From: Nocardia aurea
GTDB lineage: Bacteria > Actinomycetota > Actinomycetes > Mycobacteriales > Mycobacteriaceae
Assembly (NCBI RefSeq): GCF_003123685.1
Contig: NZ_QCYJ01000085.1
Span: 248,001-312,000 of the forward strand
DNA: 64,000 bases
Direction of reading: 5' to 3'
How positions within the stretch are numbered: the first letter of the stretch is position 1; every line of letters begins with the position of its first letter. Shown here piece by piece: positions 42,420 through 51,558 of this stretch. The position numbers and the translations under genes are program-made. A model generated the notes under the pieces. That model was not told the origin of the DNA. It did not search any database and saw nothing but the letters and a program-made list of their open reading frames with translations.

Positions 42420-43508
42420 TCAGGCCTGCGTCACGTGCTCGGCGCCGACCGCCTCCGCGATCGAGGAGAAACCACGCTCGCGCAGGCGGTCGGCGATCCC
42501 GCGGTGGACCTTGCGGGTCCAGAAGAGTCCGCCGTAGATGAAACCGGTGTAACCCTGCAACAGGGTGGCCCCGGCGAGGATGCGCTCGAAAGCCTGATCG
42601 GGAGTTTCGATGCCGCCCACCGAGACCAGGACGACGCGGTCACCGACCCGGCGGTAGAGACGGCGCAGGACCTCGAGGGAACGGTCGGCCACCGGCGCGC
42701 CCGACAGACCGCCCGCGCCCATCGCCGCGACCTCGGCCGCGTCGGTGCGCAGACCGTCGCGGCGGATCGTGGTGTTGGTGGCCACGATGCCTGCGAGCCC
42801 GAGTTCGACCGCGAGGTCGGCCACGGCGTCGATATCGTCGTCGGACAGATCGGGGGCGATCTTGACCAGGACGGGAACCCGGACCTCGTCGAGTACCGCC
42901 TGCAGTACCGGCCGCAGGGATTCGACGGCCTGTAGATCGCGCAGGCCGGGCGTATTGGGCGAGCTGACGTTCACGACGACGAAATCGGCGAGCGGTCCGA
43001 GCAGCGCCGCGCTCGTCGCGTAATCGGCGGCCGCGTCGGCGGGTTCGACGATCTTGGTCTTGCCGATATTGGCGCCGATCGGCACCGTGCTCGTCCGCGC
43101 CCGCAGCTGTCCGGCGGCGCGCGCCGCACCGTGATTGTTGAACCCCATCCGGTTGATGAGCGCGTGATCGGCGGGCAACCGGAACAGTCGCGGCGCCGGA
43201 TTACCCGGCTGCGCCTGCGCCGTGACGGTGCCGACCTCGGCGAAACCCCAGCCGAGCGGACCCCACACGTCGACGCCGTCGGCGTTCTTGTCGAAACCGG
43301 CGGCCAGACCGAGCGGCGCGGGGAAGTCGACACCGAACGCGGTGTTGCGCAGAATCGGGTCGTCGGAAACCAACAGCCGGTTCAGTACCCAGCGTGCGGG
43401 TGCGAAACGCGCTGCCAGGCGCATCGCGGCGAAGACGAGATGATGGATCCGCTCCGGCGGAAACAGGAACATCAAGCGAAGCACCAGTGTGTACATCGGC
43501 CGCGTCAC
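42420..43508 (-). CDS. pyrD: Dihydroorotate dehydrogenase (quinone)
   Basis: Class 2 enzyme of pyrimidine synthesis, 362 residues, oxidising dihydroorotate to orotate with membrane quinone. N-terminal helix for membrane association (LVLRLMFLFPPERIHHLVF), LGLAAGFDKNADG for FMN, NRMGFNN, VNVSSPNTPGLR with the catalytic Ser, VLVKIAPDL, ATNTT, and the C-terminal VGGI and YTGFIYGG phosphate-binding segments. Starts at GTG 43508, overlapping the DUF5703 stop as GTGA. Orthologue of Rv2139, next to the lppL orthologue as in mycobacteria. Confidence 0.96.
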   Translation of the reverse strand: MTRPMYTLVLRLMFLFPPERIHHLVFAAMRLAARFAPARWVLNRLLVSDDPILRNTAFGVDFPAPLGLAAGFDKNADGVDVWGPLGWGFAEVGTVTAQAQPGNPAPRLFRLPADHALINRMGFNNHGAARAAGQLRARTSTVPIGANIGKTKIVEPADAAADYATSAALLGPLADFVVVNVSSPNTPGLRDLQAVESLRPVLQAVLDEVRVPVLVKIAPDLSDDDIDAVADLAVELGLAGIVATNTTIRRDGLRTDAAEVAAMGAGGLSGAPVADRSLEVLRRLYRRVGDRVVLVSVGGIETPDQAFERILAGATLLQGYTGFIYGGLFWTRKVHRGIADRLRERGFSSIAEAVGAEHVTQA

Positions 43509-43753
43509 ATCCCCGGCTCTGACTGAGGTTGCGTCGCCGATTTTCGGCGGCGCAACAACACCCGACGACTCCCGTCGGTGTACGCGCGCACCCGAGAGAG
43601 CTCCCAGCCGCCGAATTCGGCCTGGATCGCCAGGCGCATCGACGCGGTGACCCGGTTCACGTCCTTGGGTAGTCGCAGCGGCACATACTCGTAATCGTCG
43701 CTGGTGGTCTCCCAGCTCGCCGGTAGTGCCCCGCGGGAGGTGTTCGGCGCCAT
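43505..43753 (-). CDS. DUF5703 family protein
   Basis: 82 residues. SWETTSDDYEYVPLRLPKDVNRVTASMRLAIQ (in two pieces) and GGWELSRVRAYTDGSRRVLLRRR are typical of a small actinobacterial family found next to pyrD. Starts directly after the lipoprotein stop (TAG then ATG) and overlaps pyrD by four bases, so all three are translationally coupled. No biochemical role known. Confidence 0.8.
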   Translation of the reverse strand: MAPNTSRGALPASWETTSDDYEYVPLRLPKDVNRVTASMRLAIQAEFGGWELSRVRAYTDGSRRVLLRRRKSATQPQSEPGM

Positions 43754-44779
43754 CTACTGCCCTCTCTTCCGCTCGTCCGCGGGAATCCGCTGCAGACCGT
43801 CACCGGTCGCGGATCCGACGAACAGATCACCGGTGCGTTCGTCGACGGTCACCGAATCGGGTTGGCGCACGGTCGGAAAGCGGCCCACTTCCTTCGGTAT
43901 ACCCGTCGACAGATCGAATCCGACGACTTCGTTGCTCTGCGTGCACGTCACCCACACGGTTTCGGACCGTCGATCGTAGGCGAGTGCGTAAGGCGACGAT
44001 CCTACCGGGAAACGCTGACGCAGTACGAGAGGTCCGGTCGTGTAGACCAGGAGTTCGCCGCCCGCGGTATCGGTCACGATGATCCGGCCGAAATGGTCGG
44101 CGATCATCTGGGTGGCGCCGTCGCCCGCGCGCAGGGCCAGTCCGAGCCGGTCCTCGCCCGGGTCGATCTCGGTGATCGAGGTCTGGCGTCGGTCGAGAAC
44201 CGTGAGGTGGTCGGCGGTCTGGGCGAGGACGTCGGCCGATACCAGACCCGACACGGTCCCCAGCACCTCCCCGGTGGCGGCGAGGGTGCGGACCTTCCCG
44301 TCGGCGGTGCCGACGACCAGGGTGCCGTCGGGCCGGTACGCGACCGACCTGACGTCGCCGTCGACGGTGATCTGGGTGCTCACCCCGGTCGCGAGGTCCA
44401 CGCGCAGGACGCGGTCACGGGCGGGAATCAGGACTTCGCCCGGTTTCCCCTGCGCCAGTGCCGTGCCCGGGGCGGGGAGCGCGAGCGGTCTGCCCGCCTG
44501 GGCGCCACCCTGGAAATTCGCCCGATCGAGCACGAAGAGCGTGTTGGCATCGAGTGCGACGAGTTGTCCGGTACCCGATTCGGTCAGCAGCGCGCCGACC
44601 GGACCGGTGCGGGCCGTCACCTGGCCAGCCGGTTTCACCGTCGTCGCGGGGGCGACCGCGGCGACGGCGGGATCGCGGGTGGGCAGGTCGGGTGTGTCCC
44701 CGTCGGTGGAGCATCCGGCCAGCAAAGCCAGTACCGCCACGCCCACCAGCGCACAGGGAACCGAGCCGCGACGGCGCAT
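43754..44779 (-). CDS. LppL-like lipoprotein with beta-propeller repeats
   Basis: 341 residues from ATG 44779 (TAGGAG upstream). Signal peptide with lipobox LLAGC, Cys23. The mature part has repeated strands (VRSVAYRPDGTLVVGTADGKVRTLA, SSPYALAYDRRSETVWVTCTQSNEVVGFD, PDSVTVDERTGDLFVGSATGDGL) of an NHL/YVTN-type propeller. Orthologue of Rv2138. Probably exposed outside the cytoplasmic membrane; ligand unknown. First gene of the lppL-DUF5703-pyrD operon. Confidence 0.88.
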   Translation of the reverse strand: MRRRGSVPCALVGVAVLALLAGCSTDGDTPDLPTRDPAVAAVAPATTVKPAGQVTARTGPVGALLTESGTGQLVALDANTLFVLDRANFQGGAQAGRPLALPAPGTALAQGKPGEVLIPARDRVLRVDLATGVSTQITVDGDVRSVAYRPDGTLVVGTADGKVRTLAATGEVLGTVSGLVSADVLAQTADHLTVLDRRQTSITEIDPGEDRLGLALRAGDGATQMIADHFGRIIVTDTAGGELLVYTTGPLVLRQRFPVGSSPYALAYDRRSETVWVTCTQSNEVVGFDLSTGIPKEVGRFPTVRQPDSVTVDERTGDLFVGSATGDGLQRIPADERKRGQ

Positions 44780-44984
44780 CCACCGACTCCTAACTACCGA
44801 GGTGACATCCCGAACCGACACCATCTGACCATGTCGGGGCGACACCGTGGCGGACCGGGGTCGGGGCGGGCACGGATTGTCGGTGACCCGCGTTACCTTA
44901 AAGTTGGAACACCCGAACGACCCATAACCGGTCCGAACCGAGCACCAGCCACCGTCACGCGACGCCACCGAGAGGGAGCCACGG

Positions 44985-45341
44985 TTGAAATCCGACCACC
45001 ACCCGGAATTCGCCGTCGACGACATCACCGTCGGCCGGTACGCGCACGGATTCGGTACCACGGCCGACGGCAGGCCCTACGCGTTCCGCACGGTCAGGTC
45101 CACGCTCACACTCGAGATCTACCGGGCCGACCTCACCACCGATGTGCCGGGGCCAGAGGACGTGGTCGCGGTGGCCGCGGTGCGGGTCACCGACGTCGAT
45201 CTCGACGACGAACGCAGTGTCGTGGCGTTGGTCCGGGATATGATCCCCGACGCCGCGCCGGTCGAATCCGTCGCGGACCGGGACGTCACGACCGTGCGCG
45301 CCCTGCTCGGGCGGATCGGATCCGTCATAGATGGTATCTAG
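44985..45341 (+). CDS. Hypothetical protein, 118 aa
   Basis: Starts at TTG 44985, chosen because GAGGGAG precedes it and coding composition begins there. Acidic, mostly beta: VDDITVGRYAHGFGTTADGRPYAFRTVRSTLTLEIYRAD, then VVAVAAVRVTDVDLDDERSVVALVRDMI. No signal or membrane segment. The lipoprotein gene starts six bases after its stop, so the two are one operon. Function unknown, but genes of this type travel with the LppL/MMPL block. Confidence 0.72.
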   Translation: MKSDHHPEFAVDDITVGRYAHGFGTTADGRPYAFRTVRSTLTLEIYRADLTTDVPGPEDVVAVAAVRVTDVDLDDERSVVALVRDMIPDAAPVESVADRDVTTVRALLGRIGSVIDGI

Positions 45342-45347
45342 GAAGTG

Positions 45348-45875
45348 ATGCGACCCACACGACTCGCTCGAATCGTCCTCGCCGTGGCCGGCGTCTTGGC
45401 CGTGGTCTCGGCCTGCGACTCCAGTTCGGACGAGGCGTCCGTCGACGCCGCGCGTTCGCGCGCCAACCAATCGCTGTCCTCGTCGGTGGCGGCGTCGTCG
45501 AGCGCGGCGCACCCGCCGTTGCCGTCGGCGGCGCAACTCGACGCGCAGATCAAGCGGGCGCTGGATCCGGCGCTGCCCGACAGCGAACGCACCGATCTGA
45601 TCGAGGACGGCAACGTCTTCAAGGACGCCATCCCCGACATGTACAAGGCGTTGCAGGACAATCCGCGCGCCATCTACGGCGTGACCGATCCGGTGTTCGA
45701 CAATCGCGACGGCACGCTGACCGCGACCATGCGTTTGGACAAGGACGGCAGCGGCACCGTCATCCGCACCACCGTCGTGCACTTCGTGCTGATCGACGGC
45801 AAGTGGAAGATCTCGAGGACCGATCTGTGCGGCATCCTGCGTTCGGCCGACTACCGCACCCCGGCCTGCGGATAG
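45348..45875 (+). CDS. Mtb12-like lipoprotein
   Basis: 175 residues. Lipobox VSAC, Cys23, then a Ser/Ala-rich linker and a C-terminal domain (LDAQIKRALDPALPDSERT, TTVVHFVLIDGKWKISRTDLCGIL) that matches the low-molecular-weight antigen MTB12 (Rv2376c) family, an NTF2-like fold. Exported and membrane-anchored here. Placed directly before the MMPL gene (seven bases), so the products may act together at the envelope. Confidence 0.8.
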   Translation: MRPTRLARIVLAVAGVLAVVSACDSSSDEASVDAARSRANQSLSSSVAASSSAAHPPLPSAAQLDAQIKRALDPALPDSERTDLIEDGNVFKDAIPDMYKALQDNPRAIYGVTDPVFDNRDGTLTATMRLDKDGSGTVIRTTVVHFVLIDGKWKISRTDLCGILRSADYRTPACG

Positions 45876-45882
45876 CCCAGCG

Positions 45883-48024
45883 ATGGTGAATCTACGGGTT
45901 CGGTCGCGTTCGGAGTCCTCGTCGTCGGCGGGACCGGATTCGACATCCCTGCGCTGGGGATATTTCGTCTACCGCCACCGCTACCTGGTGCTGGCCGTCT
46001 TCGTGCTCGCGGTGTTGCTGTCGGGCTGGTACGGACGTGACCTGGCCGGACGGCTGACGCAGGAGGGCTGGTTCGACGAGAGCAGCGAGTCGGTGGCCGC
46101 GTCGAAGATCGCCGACGACACCTTCGGCCGCGATACCGACAGCGACCTGATCCTGCTCTACACCGCGCCCGAGGGCGCGACGGTCGACGATCCCGAAGTC
46201 CGCGCGGCGGTCACCGGGGCGCTGGCCGGATTGCTCGCCGAGTATCCAGATCGAATCCTGAAGATCGACAGCTATTGGGACAGCCCGTTCGCGGCCAATG
46301 CCACCGACGCCACGCGCAAGCACGCCTTCGCGAGCGTGGGACTGCGCGGTGAAGGCACCGCGACCGTCGAGAACTACGCCGCGATCAAGGACGATCTGGG
46401 CGCGGGCGGTCCCGGCACCGGCCCGGGCGGCACCACCGTGCAGACGGCCGGATTGCAGCCGATCCTGGCCGGTCTGAACACCGGGATGCAGAACGATATC
46501 CACCGGGCCGAACTCATCGCGTTGCCTTTGGTGGCGATCCTGCTGTATTTCGTCTTCGGCGGCATGGTCGGCGCGCTGCTGCCGGTGCTGATCGGAGGGA
46601 TGACCATCCTCGGCACCGCGGGCATCATGCGGGTGCTGACCGGGATCATCGACGTGAACGTCTTCGCCAGTACCGTCATGACCCTGGTCAGTCTCGGTCT
46701 GGCGATCGACTACGGATTGTTCACGGTGACCAGATTCCGCGAGGAGATCGCCGCGGGCCGCACCGTGGAGGAGGCCACCGCGCGGACGGTGGCGACGGCG
46801 GGACGCACCGTGATGTTCTCCGCCGGGATCATCGCCATCAGCCTCGCCGCGCTGTTCATCTTCCCCAACGGTGTCCTCAGATCGGTGCCCTACGGCGGTA
46901 TCAGTTCGGTACTGCTGGCCGCGTTGCTCTCGGTGACGGCGCTGCCCGCGGCGCTCGGCATCGCCGGTCGCCGTATCGATTTCCTCGGCTGGAAGCGATT
47001 CTCGCGGACCAAGACCGAGGAGCAGATCGACGCCGGATTCTTCTCCCGGCTCGCCCGGTGGGCGATGCGGCGGCCCTGGGCGGTGGCGATTCCGATCGTG
47101 CTGGCGCTGCTCGCGCTCGCGATCCCGTTCCGGCATATCGAGTTCGGCGGTATCAGCGAGAAGTACCTGGCCGCCGAGAACCCGGCCAGAATCGCCCAGG
47201 AACGGTTCGACGAACTGTTCCCGAGTTTCCGCACCGAACCGCTGAAACTGGTGGTCGTCGGCGCGAACCCGCAGCAGCTCAGCGATATCCGCTACGAGGC
47301 CAACCAGGTGCCCGGACTCACCGGGCGTTTCGAACCCAGTGCCGCGACCAAGGACGGTGTGAACGTCCTCAACGCCGGGCTCGCCGACAAACGCGACGCC
47401 GACCGCGTGATCGACGCGTTGCGCGCGATACCCGAACCACCCAGTGTCGAGGTGATGGTCGCCGGGGTGCCCGCGTTGGAACGCGACAGTATCAACGGAC
47501 TGCTCGAAGGGCTGCCGTTGCTGGTGGCGCTGTTGGCACTGGCAGCGCTGCTGCTGATGTACGCGGCGTTCCGGTCGATCATCCTGGCGCTCAAGGCCGT
47601 GGCGATGAGCGCGTTGAGTCTCGTCGCGACGCTGGGCGTGCTCACCTGGATCTTCGTGGAGGGGCACGGATCGGAGCTCTTCCACTTCACGCCGGGGCCG
47701 CTGATGTTCGCGGTGCTGGCCCTGATCGTCACCGTGGTGTTCGGTCTGTCCACCGACTACGAGGTCTTCCTGCTGTCCCGGGTGGCGGAGGCCAGAGCGG
47801 GCGGGGCCGATCCGCCCGAATCGATCCGCTACGGCATCGCCCACACCGGCGGCGTGATCACTTCTGCCGCAGCGATTCTCATCGTGGTCACCGGCGCGTT
47901 CGGGTTCTCCGACCTCGTGCTGATGAAATACATCGCCTATGGCATGATCGCCGCGCTGATCCTCGACGCCACGGTGATCCGCATGCTGCTGACACCGGCG
48001 GTGCTCAAACTGATCTGGCGCTGA
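45883..48024 (+). CDS. MMPL family transporter
   Basis: 713 residues, RND superfamily lipid transporter. Two repeats, each with one helix, a large periplasmic porter domain and a helix bundle: VFASTVMTLVSLGLAIDYGLFTVTRF and FAVLALIVTVVFGLSTDYEVFLLSR carry the GLxxDY motifs for proton translocation in helices 4 and 10. No C-terminal extension. In mycobacteria MMPLs move envelope lipids or siderophores. Located between an Mtb12-like lipoprotein and a YrdB-like membrane protein, all on one strand. Confidence 0.93.
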   Translation: MVNLRVRSRSESSSSAGPDSTSLRWGYFVYRHRYLVLAVFVLAVLLSGWYGRDLAGRLTQEGWFDESSESVAASKIADDTFGRDTDSDLILLYTAPEGATVDDPEVRAAVTGALAGLLAEYPDRILKIDSYWDSPFAANATDATRKHAFASVGLRGEGTATVENYAAIKDDLGAGGPGTGPGGTTVQTAGLQPILAGLNTGMQNDIHRAELIALPLVAILLYFVFGGMVGALLPVLIGGMTILGTAGIMRVLTGIIDVNVFASTVMTLVSLGLAIDYGLFTVTRFREEIAAGRTVEEATARTVATAGRTVMFSAGIIAISLAALFIFPNGVLRSVPYGGISSVLLAALLSVTALPAALGIAGRRIDFLGWKRFSRTKTEEQIDAGFFSRLARWAMRRPWAVAIPIVLALLALAIPFRHIEFGGISEKYLAAENPARIAQERFDELFPSFRTEPLKLVVVGANPQQLSDIRYEANQVPGLTGRFEPSAATKDGVNVLNAGLADKRDADRVIDALRAIPEPPSVEVMVAGVPALERDSINGLLEGLPLLVALLALAALLLMYAAFRSIILALKAVAMSALSLVATLGVLTWIFVEGHGSELFHFTPGPLMFAVLALIVTVVFGLSTDYEVFLLSRVAEARAGGADPPESIRYGIAHTGGVITSAAAILIVVTGAFGFSDLVLMKYIAYGMIAALILDATVIRMLLTPAVLKLIWR

Positions 48025-48035
48025 GGAGATCTGCC

Positions 48036-48422
48036 GTGCGAATCGCCAAGGGCGCAGCCCTGTTCCTGATGTTCCTGCTGGAACTGGGGGTGATCGCGGG
48101 CGCGGCGGTCTGGGGTTTCACCCTGGACGGCGCGCCGGTGCTGCGGATCGTCGCCGGAGTGGTCGCGCCACTGCTGTTCATCATGATGTGGGCGCTGTTC
48201 GGTGCGGCCCGCGACGCCCGCTTCCGGCTGCGCGGTCCATGGCGAATCGCCTTGGAGATCATCTGGTTCGGCGGCGGAGCCGTCACCTGGGGTGTCGCCG
48301 TCTCCGCCGTGGCCGGACTGGTGTTCTTCGCGCTGTGGGCCGTCGACGCGGTCGCCCGATACGCGCTGGAGGGAAGTCTGATCGTCGAAACCGGCGCACG
48401 CCGTCCGGCCGAGGTGCTGTGA
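48036..48422 (+). CDS. YrdB-like (DUF2568) membrane protein
   Basis: 128 residues, GTG 48036 after GAGGAG. Four predicted helices: LFLMFLLELGVIAGAAVWGFTL, VLRIVAGVVAPLLFIMMWALFG, RIALEIIWFGGGAVTWGVAVS and AGLVFFALWAVDAVARYAL. DUF2568 family, function unknown. Last gene of the apparent 44985-48422 operon. Confidence 0.85.
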   Translation: MRIAKGAALFLMFLLELGVIAGAAVWGFTLDGAPVLRIVAGVVAPLLFIMMWALFGAARDARFRLRGPWRIALEIIWFGGGAVTWGVAVSAVAGLVFFALWAVDAVARYALEGSLIVETGARRPAEVL

Positions 48423-48444
48423 TCCGAGCCCGGCCCGCAATCCC

Positions 48445-49299
48445 TCAGCGCCGCACCGGCAGGACGAGCTGAGCGCCCGTCACCGGGTGGTCGATGACTT
48501 CGACCGGATGCTGATAGACGCGGGTGAGCAGTTCGGTGGTGAGGACCTCGCGCGGCGGACCGTCGGCTGCGACACGGCCCGATTCGAGGACGGCGACGCG
48601 GTCGGCGTAGGCGGCCGCGATACCGAGATCGTGCAGCACCACGACGACAGCGGCGCCCGCCGCGGCCCTGGCCGACGCCAGGCGCAGCACCGACTCCTGG
48701 TGGCCGAGATCGAGCGCGGCGGTCGGTTCGTCGAGCAGCAGCGTCGCGGTGTCCTGGGCGAGTACGCGCGCCAACGCGACACGGGCCCGCTCACCACCGG
48801 ACAGCGTCGGAAACGCGCGGGCCGCGAGATGTTCGACATCGGCGGCGGCCAGCGCGGCGCTGATCTGTTCGTCGTCGTGCGCGTCACGTTCGGTGCGTGC
48901 CCATGGCGCGCGGCCCATCGCGACGACTTCGCGGGCGGTGAAAGGGAATCCGACGGTGTGACTCTGGGGCAGCACCGCGCGTCGGCGCGCCATATCCAGC
49001 GGCGTCCACCGATCGAGCCCGCGGCCGTCGAGTTCCACGACGCCTTCGGTGGGGGCGAGTTCACCGGCGAGCGCGGCCAGTAGCGTCGATTTGCCCGCGC
49101 CGTTGGGCCCGACGAGCGCCACCACCTGCCCGGCGACCACCTCGAAATCGACGGTGTCGAGTACCCGCCGCGTCCGCGATGCCGCGCGCCGATCGACGCT
49201 GACCCCGGCCGAGCGCAGCGTCACCGTGCCCGGTTCCGGCGCTGTCGGCAGTTCGTGCACCCGGCCGAATACGCCGAGGCTCCCTTTGAGCACGCTCAC
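48445..49299 (-). CDS. hmuV: Heme ABC transporter ATP-binding protein
   Basis: 284 residues. Walker A GPNGAGKST near 64, Q-loop LPQSH, signature LSGGERAR, Walker B LLLDEPTAALD, switch His in LHDLG. FecE/HmuV type with the GRAPWAR segment common in heme importers. GTG 49299 overlaps the hmuU stop (GTGA). Energises heme uptake with HmuU and HmuT. Confidence 0.92.
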   Translation of the reverse strand: MSVLKGSLGVFGRVHELPTAPEPGTVTLRSAGVSVDRRAASRTRRVLDTVDFEVVAGQVVALVGPNGAGKSTLLAALAGELAPTEGVVELDGRGLDRWTPLDMARRRAVLPQSHTVGFPFTAREVVAMGRAPWARTERDAHDDEQISAALAAADVEHLAARAFPTLSGGERARVALARVLAQDTATLLLDEPTAALDLGHQESVLRLASARAAAGAAVVVVLHDLGIAAAYADRVAVLESGRVAADGPPREVLTTELLTRVYQHPVEVIDHPVTGAQLVLPVRR

Positions 49300-50468
49300 G
49301 CCCAGCCTCCCGCGCGTGCCCTGGTCCGGCGCAGCAGCCAGAAGAAGAACGGGCCGCCGATCAGGGAGGTCAGCATGCCCAGCGGCAGATCCGCGTTGTC
49401 GACCAGGGATCGGGCGGCCACATCGGCGGCGAGCAGCACGACCGCGCCCAGTATCGCGCTGAGCGGGATGAGCACGCGATGTGCCGGTCCGACGAGCATT
49501 CGCACCACGTGCGGCACGATCAGCCCGACGAACAGGATGATTCCGGTGAACGCGACGCCCGCCGTGGTCAGGACCGCCACGATGACGATCACATTGCGGC
49601 GCAGCCGTTCCACGTCGACGCCGAGATGACGGGCGGCCGATTCGCCGAGGGCGAGCAGGTCGAGTCTGGGCGCGACGAGGACGGCGGCGGCCACCCCGGC
49701 GAAGGCCAGCGGCGTGACCACGCCCACCGCCTGCCAGGTGGCGCCGTTGAGACTGCCCAGCTGCCAGAACACGATCTGATCGCGTGCCGCGGGGGTGGCG
49801 ACGAACAACAGGAACGCGATCAGCCCGCCCGCGAAGGCGTTGATCGCGACACCGGTGAGAACCAGGGTCACCACTTCGGTGCGTCCGCCCGAGCGTGACA
49901 GCGCGTAGACCAGCGCGGTGGTGATCAATCCGGCGACGAAGGCCGCCGCTGCCACCGACCAGGCCGCGACGAACGCCCCGCCGAGCACGATGACCGTTCC
50001 CGCGCCGACCGCGGCTCCCGCCGAGACGCCGATCACTCCCGGTTCGGCCAGCGGATTCGCGAAGACGCCCTGGAGCAGCGCGCCCGCGGTGGCCAGGGAC
50101 GCGCCGACCAGCATCGCGAGCACGACACGCGGGAACCTGACCTCCCAGAGCGTCACCTCGCCCGCGGGATGGGCGGGCATCGGACCCCAGTCCAGCCCGA
50201 TGCGATGCAGCACGCTGCCCGCGACTTCGAGCGGTGTCGTTGGCACCTGACCGATCGCGGCCGAGGCCAGCGCCAGCAGCACCAGGGTGGTCACCGACAC
50301 CGCGAAGACGATCGTGACGCGGGAGCGACCCCGGGATTCGGGCGGTGACGCGGCGGGGTCGGGATCGCGGTCGGTGGTGACGGTCGTCGACACCGCGGCG
50401 GCCTCGGACCGCGGGGTCTCGCCGACCCGGCTACCGCGATCGGGTCCCGCTGGAGCGGCTTCGATCAT
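49296..50468 (-). CDS. hmuU: Heme ABC transporter permease (FecCD family)
   Basis: 390 residues with an unusually long polar N-terminus (first 48 residues) before ten predicted helices. FecCD signatures: RFPRVVLAMLVGASLATAGALLQGVFANPLAEPGVIGVSAGAAVGA and FVGLIVPHVVRMLVGPAHRVLIPLSAILGA (read as several blocks). ATG 50468 overlaps the hmuT stop (ATGA). Inner-membrane channel of the heme importer. Confidence 0.92.
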   Translation of the reverse strand: MIEAAPAGPDRGSRVGETPRSEAAAVSTTVTTDRDPDPAASPPESRGRSRVTIVFAVSVTTLVLLALASAAIGQVPTTPLEVAGSVLHRIGLDWGPMPAHPAGEVTLWEVRFPRVVLAMLVGASLATAGALLQGVFANPLAEPGVIGVSAGAAVGAGTVIVLGGAFVAAWSVAAAAFVAGLITTALVYALSRSGGRTEVVTLVLTGVAINAFAGGLIAFLLFVATPAARDQIVFWQLGSLNGATWQAVGVVTPLAFAGVAAAVLVAPRLDLLALGESAARHLGVDVERLRRNVIVIVAVLTTAGVAFTGIILFVGLIVPHVVRMLVGPAHRVLIPLSAILGAVVLLAADVAARSLVDNADLPLGMLTSLIGGPFFFWLLRRTRARAGGWA

Positions 50469-51538
50469 GCGGGGCGGGCGCCGTACACGGCGTCGCTGAG
50501 CGCGGCGACGACGCGGCCGGTATTCGGACCGAAACTGAGCAGAACCGAGTCGGCCATATCGATGACCCGCTTGTTGCGGCCCGCCGGGGTCTGCGCGATC
50601 CCGGGGACCTTCTCGAGTCCGTCGATACCGCCGACCGAGGTGAGTCCGTCGGACATGACGAGCAGGACGTCGGGCGCGGCGCTGATCATCGCCTCGGAGG
50701 TGATCGCGGTGAACGGCTCCTTCAGTCCGGCGGCGGTGCCCGCGTCGTTCGCCCCGAGCGCGGCGATGAGGGCATCGGCGCCCGAACCCGGTCCGGCGAT
50801 CATCGTGATGGCGGTACTGCGCAGGTAGAGGAAGGCGATGTTGGGGGGTGTGTCCTGCTCGGGCACCGCCGCGCTCGCCGCCGCGATCTCGTCGGTCGTG
50901 CGCTGAGCCAGCGCGTGTCCGGCCGCGGGCACACCGAGCGCGCCCGCCACGGCCTGGATCTGCGGGACGACGCCGTCCATGGTCCGCTGCGGATCGAAGT
51001 AGACCACCGTGACACCGGCGGCCTTCAACTGCTCGCGGACAGCGGGCGCGGCACTGGTCGTGTCGGTGAGGAATACCGTCGGGCGCAGGGCCAGCACGGA
51101 TTCCACATTCAGCGAGCCGTTGCCGCCGGTGACATTGGGCACCTGCGCGACGGCGGGGAAGGCGGCGGCGGTGCTGCGGCCGACAAGTTTGGGACCGAGC
51201 CCCAACGCCCACACCGTCTGCGCGAGGGTTCCGTAGCGGTCTGCCGCGATGATGCGATCGGAGGAGGTGACGGTGACTTCTCCGCCGTCGAAGGAACGCA
51301 CCGTCGCGGGCAGGGTCGGCGTCGGCTCCGGCCCGATCGGCACCGGATCCTGGTTCTGGATCACGGCGGTGGTCGGACCGGTCTGCCCGGAACCGGTCGC
51401 CGAACTGTCGGTGCCACAGGCCGCGGAACCGATGAGCAGGACCAGTGCGAGTACCGCGACGAGCGACCTCGGCAGGCCGGATCGGGCGCCGCGGGCGCCC
51501 CGCGCCGGAACGAACGGAACTCCTGGACTCGCACTCAT
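50465..51538 (-). CDS. hmuT: Heme/hemin-binding lipoprotein
   Basis: 357 residues. Signal peptide with lipobox SAAC, Cys41. Periplasmic-binding type III fold: RIIAADRYGTLAQTVWALGLGPKLVGRSTAAAFP, VLALRPTVFLTDTTSA and the C-terminal PGIAQTPAGRNKRVIDMADSVLLSFGPNTG are typical of HmuT. ATG 51538 is preceded by an iron-box-like sequence that contains a -10 element seven bases upstream, so I prefer it to ATG 51562. Captures heme outside the membrane for HmuUV. Confidence 0.91.
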   Translation of the reverse strand: MSASPGVPFVPARGARGARSGLPRSLVAVLALVLLIGSAACGTDSSATGSGQTGPTTAVIQNQDPVPIGPEPTPTLPATVRSFDGGEVTVTSSDRIIAADRYGTLAQTVWALGLGPKLVGRSTAAAFPAVAQVPNVTGGNGSLNVESVLALRPTVFLTDTTSAAPAVREQLKAAGVTVVYFDPQRTMDGVVPQIQAVAGALGVPAAGHALAQRTTDEIAAASAAVPEQDTPPNIAFLYLRSTAITMIAGPGSGADALIAALGANDAGTAAGLKEPFTAITSEAMISAAPDVLLVMSDGLTSVGGIDGLEKVPGIAQTPAGRNKRVIDMADSVLLSFGPNTGRVVAALSDAVYGARPA

Positions 51539-51539
51539 G

Positions 51540-51552
51540 TAGGCAAGCCTAA
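51540..51552 (-). promoter_or_regulatory. IdeR/DtxR-like iron box overlapping the hmuT -10
   Basis: On the minus strand TTAGGCTTGCCTA resembles the right two-thirds of the DtxR/IdeR consensus TTAGGTTAGGCTAACCTAA. TAGGCT inside it is a -10 hexamer with seven bases to ATG 51538. Iron-bound IdeR sitting here would block a leaderless hmuTUV transcript. Confidence 0.65.
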
Positions 51553-51558
51553 TCCGCG

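Noticed and set aside
45892..47844. 650-residue minus-strand open frame
   Set aside because: Antisense to the MMPL gene; composition rich in His, Arg, Gln and Asp repeats as expected from GC-skewed codon positions.
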